The notes beneath the pieces are model-generated. The model worked only from the letters and a program-made list of their open reading frames with translations. It was not told the DNA's origin and searched no databases. DNA of 27,828 bases, from positions 767,717 to 795,544 of the forward strand of contig NW_003116450.1 of NCBI RefSeq assembly GCF_000003605.2, read 5' to 3'. Shown here in pieces: positions 21,358 to 27,828 of the stretch (its first letter is position 1; each line of letters begins with the position of its first letter). This DNA is from Saccoglossus kowalevskii. Taxonomy: Eukaryota > Hemichordata > Enteropneusta > Harrimaniidae. The position numbers and the translations under genes are program-made.

Positions 21358-21429
21358 ATGCAACTGCCTGATGGAGATGAATATGACTGCATGCAGCACG
21401 CCATTATTACCCCCACCGATGAACCGTGA
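21358..21429 (+). CDS. Weak candidate terminal or internal exon on the plus strand
   Basis: A good acceptor (a T-rich tract, then TTTGCATGCCATCTATAG) precedes ATG CAA CTG..., read as MQLPDGDEYDCMQHA then IITPTDEP and a TGA. The peptide is acidic and coding-like in composition, and local GC is raised. An AATTAAA lies about 45 bp past the stop, followed by a 21-base A run. A possible upstream partner ends at 20988 with CAG|GTAACA and would join in phase 0. A GTGAGA donor overlapping the stop offers an internal-exon reading instead. No homologue is recognised, and the other forward frame is also open. Chance remains a serious possibility. Confidence 0.25.
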   Translation: MQLPDGDEYDCMQHAIITPTDEP

Positions 21430-21490
21430 GATACCGCAGCATTAAACCGACAAAAATAGAAAGTTGCTTTCAGAGTAATTAAATTTGTTC

Positions 21491-21511
21491 AAAAAAAAAA
21501 AAAAAAAAAAA
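21491..21511 (+). repeat. Poly(A) tract of 21 bases
   Basis: Uninterrupted A run, 62 bp past the stop of the weak exon candidate. It could be a simple homopolymer or the tail scar of a retroposed sequence. No target duplication was identified. Confidence 0.8.
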
Positions 21512-21575
21512 TTTCCTCTATCGCATCTCGCCTCTAATATACGTTGTATATATTCCCAAAGGCTTTGTCAGACAA

Positions 21576-21589
21576 GTTACCATGGTGAC
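21576..21589. promoter_or_regulatory. X-box-like (RFX-type) palindrome
   Basis: GTTACCATGGTGAC matches the RFX X-box pattern (GTNRCC-AT-RGYAAC) with one mismatch in the right half and is nearly palindromic. No promoter or ciliary gene is recognisable beside it, so function is speculative. Confidence 0.25.
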
Positions 21590-21681
21590 AAGGCGAGAAC
21601 ATGTTTACATAATAGTAGATTCAATTAATTTAATGTATATACCAAATATATAAGGCATTCCAGTGTATAATACAGCAGACT

Positions 21682-22120
21682 ATGTGTACATACTTAATTG
21701 GTCTTGAACAACTTATACCAGTATTAACATGTACATACTTAATTGGTCTTGAACAATTCATACCAGTATTAACATGTACATACTTAATTGGTCTTGAACA
21801 ATTCATACCAGTATTAACATGTACATACTTAATTGGTCTTGAACAATTCATAACAGTATTAACATGTACATACTTAATTGGTCTTGAACAATTCATACCA
21901 GTACTAACATGTACATACTTAATTGGTCTTGAACAATTCATACCAGTATTAACATGTACATACTTAATTGGTCTTGAACAATTCATACCAGTATTGACAA
22001 GTACATACTTAATTGGTCTTGAACAATTAATATTACCAGTATTAACATGTACATACTTAATTGTTCTTGACTTCACACCAGTATTAACATGTACTAAACT
22101 TAATTGGACTGGACAACCGA
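21682..22120 (+). repeat. Minisatellite, 45-bp unit, about nine to ten copies
   Basis: The unit starts ACATGTACATACTTAATTGG and continues TCTTGAACAATTC then ATACCAGTATTA, repeated with very few changes from 21682 to about 22041. A copy with a 3-bp insertion and a diverged final copy follow. Because 45 is a multiple of three, one plus-strand frame (TCTYLIGLEQFIPVL repeat) and one minus-strand frame (NCSRPIKYVHVNTGM repeat) stay open over about 170-180 codons. Open frames on both strands together with high unit identity argue for a non-coding minisatellite. Confidence 0.95.
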
Positions 22121-22239
22121 GCTGCTCGACATGCATCTATGATAAAGTACAGTCTTTTTTTACTAAAACTACTTCACTTCATACCACAGGGTCCTTCTAT
22201 AACAGACAGACTCTTACTATGTACGGGTCCTACTGATTA

Positions 22240-22865
22240 CTAGTTAAACGATTAAAAGAGAATTCCTGCAATGGCATAACGTACTAATTTGTTGTAAATA
22301 AGTTTTTAACATGCATGAACTTGTCCTTAATTATTTAATGACTGAAAATATTCCAAAACAGACATTTCTTATCATTATTCATTATCGTTAACTGCTGTAC
22401 ATTTCCAACCTGTTCATTAGGAACCAGGTTTGGCACTGATTTCAATGGTGCACGTTGTTATCACTTGTTATTATTATTATTATTAATATTGTGAGTTTAT
22501 TTACAAAACGATGTAATTGCCGTAATTGGTGTACCCTTGAAGCATGTGGTTGGTGGTATGTCACCATCGAATGTAACAAAATATAATAATAAATCACTGT
22601 GCCCGACACAATAATAGATTACATACTGAGTTGATATCATCATTGGTAAATGAAATCAAATTAAAATAAAAAAATGCCAGTTTTTGAAAAAATATTCGTT
22701 AAAAAAAAATGTTTCTTGTATCCCAATGCAAAATGCTCAATGCTTTTCCAAAGCATACACTGTACTTCACATACATGTATGTGCAAAATATTATACTTAA
22801 AACAAAAATATCATTTTCGCTTAAATATTATCCATAATGCACCTAAATTTATCCGTGGTATAAAG
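22240..22865. other. Spacer between minisatellites
   Basis: AT-rich. It contains a short ATT microsatellite at about 22466-22487. The plus-strand frame at 22674-22868 has no support. Nothing else was recognised. Confidence 0.4.
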
Positions 22866-22867
22866 TG

Positions 22868-23112
22868 ACCATGTGGTGCATATATGGTCATATAGAAATC
22901 AAAAAGGTCACATGTAAATCATAAAGGTCATATAAAAATCAAAAAGGTCACATGTAAATCATAAAGGTCATATGGAAATCATAAAGGTCATGTGAAAATC
23001 AAAAAGGTCACATGTAAATCATAAAGGGTCATATGAAAATCAAAAAGGTCACATGTAAATCATTAAGGTCATATGAAAATCAAAAAGGTCATATGTAAAT
23101 CATAAAGGGTTA
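22868..23112 (+). repeat. Minisatellite, ~20-bp unit carrying AAAGGTCA
   Basis: Units of the form (A)AAAGGTCACATGTAAATCAT and AAAGGTCATATGAAAATCAA alternate, so a 40-bp dimer is also visible. Eight copies of AAAGGTCA occur, plus one TAAGGTCA and one AAGGGTCA. The array decays at the right (AAAGGGTTATATTTAAATTA) into the next minisatellite. Confidence 0.9.
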
Positions 23113-23135
23113 TATTTAAATTAAGTCATATTAAA

Positions 23136-23510
23136 GTCTCTTCGACTCCCTAGTATAGTCCTTCTGACTTCAGTCTAATCCATGCCACTCCCTAGTTCAG
23201 TCACTACGACCCCCTAGTCTAGTTTCTGTGACACCCTAATCTTGTCTCTGTTGACTCCTAGTCCAGTCACTGTGACTCCTAGTCTAGTCTCTATAACACC
23301 CTAGCATAGTCCCTGTTACTCCCTTGTCGAGTACTTTTGACCCCTTTAGTCTAGTTTCTGTAGTTCCCTACTCCTTCTCCAGTGACTCCCTAATCTAGTC
23401 CCTGTGACCCAATTCTAGTCCATGTGACCTCCTTCTCTCATCTCTGAGACTCCCTAGTTTAATTGCTATTACTTCCTTGTCTTGTCCCTGCGACTCTACT
23501 CTAGTTCCAT
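23136..23510 (+). repeat. Degenerate minisatellite, ~22-bp unit (ACTCCCTAGTCTAGTCCCTG)
   Basis: About sixteen diverged, pyrimidine-rich units with CTAGTC(T/C)AGT and CTGTGAC words and varying length (about 20-25 bp). It is GC-richer than its surroundings and directly follows the AAAGGTCA array. No long frame. Confidence 0.85.
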
Positions 23511-24400
23511 ACATACACCTTACAATTACAATATTGACAAATTGCATTATGGAATATATATGTATATGAATAAATCAGGGTTTCAGTGGGGACACTCACC
23601 TGGTGCTCTATAGCAAAAATAAATCATATTTTAGTAGTCGTATATAGTTTATATGTGCGCTTCTATCAGTGATGCACTTCTAATAGAGCAGGTAAGATTA
23701 ATAATACATGTTGCAAAAATCCTACGTTATTTATAAACCCATAATTTGTATTAACTATATGTACTATAGTAATATAAGCTATAAGTTGCCGTGGAACGAA
23801 CCGTGACTTATCCCTCCCATGTGTTCTATATTAAAAGAGGAAAGCAAGAAATAAAGGAGACATACTGGATAAGTTGGCGTTCCCAAAGGAATGAGTCTCC
23901 TAAACTAAAATTTAATATTGCAGGTTGTATTGTGTCGCAGGGCGATCAAAATATGCTACTATCAAGTCAATACAAAATATTTGCCTCGTATATGATACAT
24001 GTATATGCTATAACATAGATAAGTCACATCATAATCCCAAATGGAAAGATTTGAAAACTGAAGCTTAAAACTGAACAAGTTTTCTTTTCATACACACTTC
24101 AATAATCGCATTACAAACTACTCCAGCATAAAATAAGTTTCTTTACCGGTAATAGCTATTAAAGTTTATTTTTTCCAGAACCGAGATAAATTTAACAATA
24201 ATTCTGGTGAGCTTTTTTGATAACAATTTTCAATATTTGGTTTGTAATTTTATTTAGGAAGCAGGATTCTCTCATACTCGAGGGTTGGTATAAATGCATA
24301 GCTATGTATGGAATAAAGCCAGAGGGCACACGATATAATAAACCATTATTAATAGAGTCATGTATATACATAATGTGATTAATGTATGCCACTGTCATTA
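23511..24400. other. Spacer with no convincing gene
   Basis: The plus-strand frame 23791-24018 (75 codons, MERTVTYPSHVFYIKRGKQE at its start) is less AT-rich than most chance frames, but it has no recognised motif, no splice support and no neighbour. On the minus strand a CAG|GTGAGTGTC donor-like site sits at 23600, with an AG only 8 nt upstream. TACCGGTA occurs at 24144-24151. Confidence 0.35.
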
Positions 24401-24401
24401 A

Positions 24402-24716
24402 ATTAATCATTTGATTCATCTTAAAATGTTTATTCAAACTTATGATTATTTAAGTATTTATAAAATTAATCATTTGATTCATCTTAAAATGTTTATTCAA
24501 ACTTATGATTATTTAAGTATTTATAAAATTAATCATTTGATTCATCTTAAAATGTTTATTCAAACTTATGATTATTTAAGTATTTATAAAATTAATCATT
24601 TGATTCATCTTAAAATGTTTATTCAAACTTATGACTATTTAAGTATGTATAAAATTAATTATTTGATTCATCTTAAAATGTTTATTCAAATTTATGATTA
24701 TTTAATTATTTCAATT
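24402..24716 (+). repeat. Minisatellite, 63-bp unit, five copies
   Basis: The unit starts TTAATCATTTGATTCATCTT and continues AAAATGTTTATTCAAACTTA, TGATTATTTAAGTATTTATA, AAA. The first three copies are identical over most of their length, and copies four and five carry a few changes. The 63-bp period is a multiple of three, which creates the 122-codon plus-strand frame at 24411-24779; composition (about 80% AT) and unit identity argue against coding. Confidence 0.95.
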
Positions 24717-24719
24717 GAA

Positions 24720-25865
24720 AAGCACATCCTATTATCATCATTATTATTTTCTTCCAAATACATATTTTTATTAGTATAAATTTTTAATTTTTTTTTAATT
24801 CTATGATTAATGAATTTTTTTATTTTACAAAACTTAAAAGATAGTTTTAATAATTATGTTATATAAGATGGTATATGGCACTTTCGTGAAACACTGAAAT
24901 ATATTATAATTATCTATTAACAACTCATAAATCTTATATATGGAAGTAACAGCGTCTCCTTGGCTGCATGACCACCTGAGGCATTCAACTTATATCGATA
25001 ATTCCCATTTTCAATGCATATATATCAAGTTATACATGATAAGAGAAGCAAGGTGGGAATAATGAAAATGGCATATTATTCCAAAATTCCTGTACAATCA
25101 ATCCTTTCTCCTAAAATAACTGTTTATAAATTAAGTAGTACCTAAACTGACAGTCAAAATAAACCAGTATTAACATGAACTTTGACATATTCTAGAACTG
25201 TTTAAACAGGCAAAATGATCTAAAACTTAAATTATTAGGGGATTCTCTGTTTTATAAGGGCTGTCCTGCTATCAGGGGTCCAAGGGTGCGACGGCCACCA
25301 TGCTTGTATTAATTTAAATAAAATTCTTCAAATACAAAGCTGGATTTGATGTCAAAATGGGAATTAGTGGAGTCGTAAATTTCATAAATTTTTCATGATC
25401 TTCATGACATAATAGTGGTACAACAATTGACATGTAATTATTGTCAAACCCAACATGTATTCAGCAGTGTTATGACATATAAGTTTCAATTTTGTGGGTT
25501 TTTTTTTCCATCCACATCCACTGACGCCATTCTATGATGTGTTTGGCAGGTAGATAATTTTTCCCGCTGAATGAGCATTCCACTCCCTATAGCTGCAAGG
25601 CAAATACATTAACTATCTAACCAAGCAGCTTACAATAGTACATTAATGAATTACTCATTCTGAGAATCCCTAGCTATTACTCAGGATAGTACCGGAGTAT
25701 TAATGATTAAAAACAAAAGAACATTTCACACATCCAATTTTAACGATTAATCATTTGTTTATGACATAATGTGTATTGAATAAATAATAGTGTATAGCAA
25801 ATTCCGAACGCCAGCAATTACCAGTTGTTATCATAAAAATCAATTAACAATAATACCACACTTAC
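24720..25865. other. AT-rich sequence, nothing recognised
   Basis: No exon, repeat array or foldback element is visible to me. A slightly GC-richer patch around 25260-25310 (CTGTCCTGCTATCAGGGGTC, GCGACGGCCACCATGC) has no open frame of note. Confidence 0.35.
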
Positions 25866-25879
25866 ATTTTGTGTTTTAA

Positions 25880-26048
25880 CTCTTTGAAGCTAGAAATTTT
25901 CCCGCCAAATTGTGGCGTAGCATTTTGCAAATTTTTATCTATTTTTTTGTTGTTAATTTTGGATTATATGAACATAATTTCTCATTGAAAAAATTTACAT
26001 AAGTTTATTTTGTGAATAAGTAACAAGTTGCTGTAGGCATTCACTGGG
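25880..26048. mobile_element. TTAA-flanked MITE, piggyBac-like, copy 2
   Basis: Flanked by TTAA at 25876-25879 and 26049-26052. The left end CTCTTTGAAGCTAGAAATTT followed by CCCGCCAAATTGTGGCG matches the TTAA MITE at 8078-8222 (CCCTTTGAACGCC...CGCCAAAAT). The right end GGCATTCACTGGG is a diverged partner. 169 bp, no coding capacity. A minus-strand pair of splice-like sites around 25866-25889 overlaps its left end. Confidence 0.6.
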
Positions 26049-26052
26049 TTAA

Positions 26053-27137
26053 CAGTTCAAAGGTTAAATAATAATACATACCAGGTAATGGCACAAGATT
26101 AAACATACTATTTCATTAATTATTTTCATCATATACATACGGTAGAGTGTTTTATAATTTAATTACCCAAAACAATCTGATCTAACCTTAAAATTAAAAA
26201 AACTTCACAGTTGAGCGATTTACATCAAAAGGACAAGGGTGATTTATACAAAAGTCTGAAAGAAGTCTCCCGCAACAGCTAAACGAGATGAATTATTGAT
26301 GAAGGACTAGAGGAAACTCATTATGATAATTATCTAAATTGTTCATACAGAACATTGATAAATATTTAACAACTACCGTAGTTATCTTTTCGCTCCAAAA
26401 TATTTATTATATTTCAAGTTAATTTTAAATAAATTCAGAATTGCTAGAATAACGTCAGTGGAAAATTTTTGTCGTTTTCACTAAAATTTAAAGTCTGCTA
26501 CATTTGTATGTTGTTGTAGTTTTCAGAAAAAAATAAAAATAAACTAAAGTCAAAAATACAACTCTTCTCATAGCCAAATAAATGATAACAAAACTCACTG
26601 ACTTCTTCATGTAAACGCTACTAGAAAATAATATTTGTATAAAGAGAACTTAAAGTTGCTGACAGACTAATTGGATACATGGTGTATAAATGTAACTTGA
26701 CACTTTTTAAGTGAAAGCTTGCATGGACGCTCAATCTATGCTCAATCTATGACTACAACTACTCCCCTACAGTTCTATTACGCTAAAAATTGTCATGTCA
26801 ATGGCTATTGAGTCTGTCATAATAACTGATGAGAATCATGTGAATTCAGTAATGGTAACGAAGACCATTGACCTGAACAGATTATCGTCTAACAGCAGGT
26901 GGTAGAATGAAGTGCACTATTGAGTTCCCCTGCAACTGTAACACTTTCTAATACACTGGTTGTATTACAATATTTGTAGCATGATCGAGCGCATGTCTAT
27001 TTACCAGATTGCCAGGGTAACTACATTTTTTGTACTTTTATCTTTAATGAGTATTCAACCCAGTTTGATTGCAACCATTTTTCCTGACAACATTTCAGAG
27101 CAATATTTGACAAATCTATATGTAATATTTACTATAA
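26053..27137. other. AT-rich sequence preceding the terminal satellite
   Basis: No supported exon. The plus-strand frame 26960-27196 begins with a hydrophobic stretch (VTTFFVLLSLMSIQPSLIAT) and runs into the satellite. It resembles a signal or membrane segment, but I see no splice or homology support. An X-box-like ATTGCCAGGGTAAC lies at 27008-27021. On the minus strand a GTGAGT donor-like site lies near 26598. Confidence 0.35.
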
Positions 27138-27828
27138 TTTGGCATTCAAAAGGTGACTTTGGCATTCAAAAGGTGACTTTGGCATTCAAAAGGTGACTTT
27201 GGCATTCAAAAGGTGACTTTGGCATTCAAAAGGTGACTTTGGCATTTAAATAGTGACTTTGGCATTCAAAAGGTGACTTTGGCATTCAAATAGTGACTTT
27301 GGCATTCAAATAGTGACTTTGGTATTTAAATAGTGACTTTGGCATTTAAATAGTGACTTTGGCATTCAAATAGTGACTTTGGCATTTAAATAGTGACTTT
27401 GGCATTTAAATAGTGACTTTGGCATTTAAATAGTGACTTTGGCATTCAAATAGTGACTTTGGCATTCAAAAGGTGACTTTGGCATTCAAAAGGTGACTTT
27501 GGCATTCAAAAGGTGACTTTGGCATTCAAAAGGTGACTTTGGCATTCAAAAGGTGACTTTGGCATTTAAATAGTGACTTTGGCATTCAAAAGGTGACTTT
27601 GGCATTCAAATAGTGACTTTGGCATTCAAATAGTGACTTTGGTATTTAAATAGTGACTTTGGCATTTAAATAGTGACTTTGGCATTCAATAGTGACTTTG
27701 GCATTTAAATAGTGACTTTGGCATTCAAATAGTGACTTTGGCATTTAAATAGTGACTTTGGCATTTAAATAGTGACTTTGGCATTTAAATAGTGACTTTG
27801 GCATTTAAATAGTGACTTTGGCATTCAA
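27138..27828 (+). repeat. Satellite array, 20-bp unit, about 34 copies, running off the window
   Basis: Unit TTTGGCATTCAAAAGGTGAC, with sub-types ATTCAAAAGGTGAC (A), ATTCAAATAGTGAC (B), ATTTAAATAGTGAC (C) and a rare GGTATTTAAATAG form (C'). From 27141 the order is A5-C-A-B-B-C'-C-B-C-C-C-B. From 27461 it is A5-C-A-B-B-C'-C-B-C-B-C-C-C-C, with one 19-bp unit at 27681. The first eleven units of the two blocks agree, showing a 320-bp higher-order repeat. The array is truncated by the window edge. Confidence 0.97.

Noticed and set aside
21682..22236. CRISPR array suggested by regular repeats
   Set aside because: The units are contiguous 45-bp copies with no unique spacers, in an animal-type genome; this is a minisatellite.
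23601..23608. Minus-strand CAG|GTGAGTGTC donor with an AG 8 nt upstream
   Set aside because: An 8-nt exon is implausible, and longer versions hit stops. The donor alone is not evidence of an exon.
23791..24018. 75-codon plus-strand frame with fairly protein-like composition
   Set aside because: No recognised domain, splice site, promoter or repeat origin. Kept only as a note.
25866..25889. 24-nt minus-strand microexon (acceptor TTTCTAG, donor GTAAGTGTG) that would join exon A in phase as FKELKHKI-QSNLK
   Set aside because: Phase and splice sites fit surprisingly well, but the segment overlaps the left end of a TTAA-flanked MITE (TTAACTCTTTGAAGC) and lies 12.6 kb from exon A. The TE end explains the sequence, so I did not annotate it; RNA-seq junctions would settle it.
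26600..26621. 22-nt minus-strand segment with a good acceptor (ATTATTTTCTAG) and GTGAGT donor, containing ATGAAGAAGTCA
   Set aside because: It ends in phase 0, while exon A needs phase 2, and no linking exon was found. It could be a first exon, but nothing supports that.
26960..27196. Secreted or membrane protein starting at 26960
   Set aside because: The hydrophobic start is followed by a run into the 20-bp satellite, with no further support.

Overview
The window looks like non-coding, AT-rich (roughly one third GC by eye) genomic DNA from an animal, most likely a marine invertebrate. The reasons are short open frames bounded by GT-AG splice sites, kilobase-scale introns, many small inverted-repeat transposons (MITEs), a degenerate tRNA-derived SINE and several minisatellites. 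I cannot assign a phylum from sequence alone. There are no bacterial operons, rRNA genes, convincing functional tRNA genes or CRISPR arrays. No open frame is long enough to be a complete gene. The longest frames (about 21.68-22.24 kb on both strands, and 24.41-24.78 kb) are by-products of tandem repeats whose period is a multiple of three.

The one gene I can support lies on the minus strand, at roughly 13.3 kb down to 0.08 kb. Four short exons (13264-13220, 10110-10021, 537-377 and 172-84) each have an acceptor and donor, except that the last ends at a stop codon. Every junction is phase-compatible: 2-2, 2-2, then 1-1. Joined, they give about 127 residues of the C-terminal part of a basic, probably cytoplasmic or intracellular protein that I do not recognise. 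The 5' part lies above 13.3 kb or outside the window. An 18-nt microexon candidate (1398-1381) sits in the 9.5-kb intron with good splice sites and the matching phase. A separate, weak plus-strand exon candidate lies at 21358-21429.

The rest is repeats. At 1.9-3.7 kb there are a MITE, a SINE-like element, a second foldback element and a monomeric repeat ending in a nested hairpin. At 5.1-6.65 kb there are two further tandem families. Copies of a TTAA-flanked, piggyBac-like MITE family lie at 8.08-8.22 kb and 25.88-26.05 kb, and a tandemised derivative lies at 18.8-19.6 kb. TA-flanked MITEs occur at 1.95, 11.44 and 15.37 kb. From 21.7 kb to the right edge there is a cluster of minisatellites with units of about 45, 20, 22, 63 and 20 bp. 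The last runs off the window and has a 320-bp higher-order structure of 16 units.

I found no clear new enzymatic or defence system. The most interesting signals are the apparent birth of a satellite from a MITE end, satellites that carry exact transcription-factor-like words (ATGCAAAT, AAAGGTCA), the phase-matched microexon and a strong excess of the palindrome TACCGGTA.
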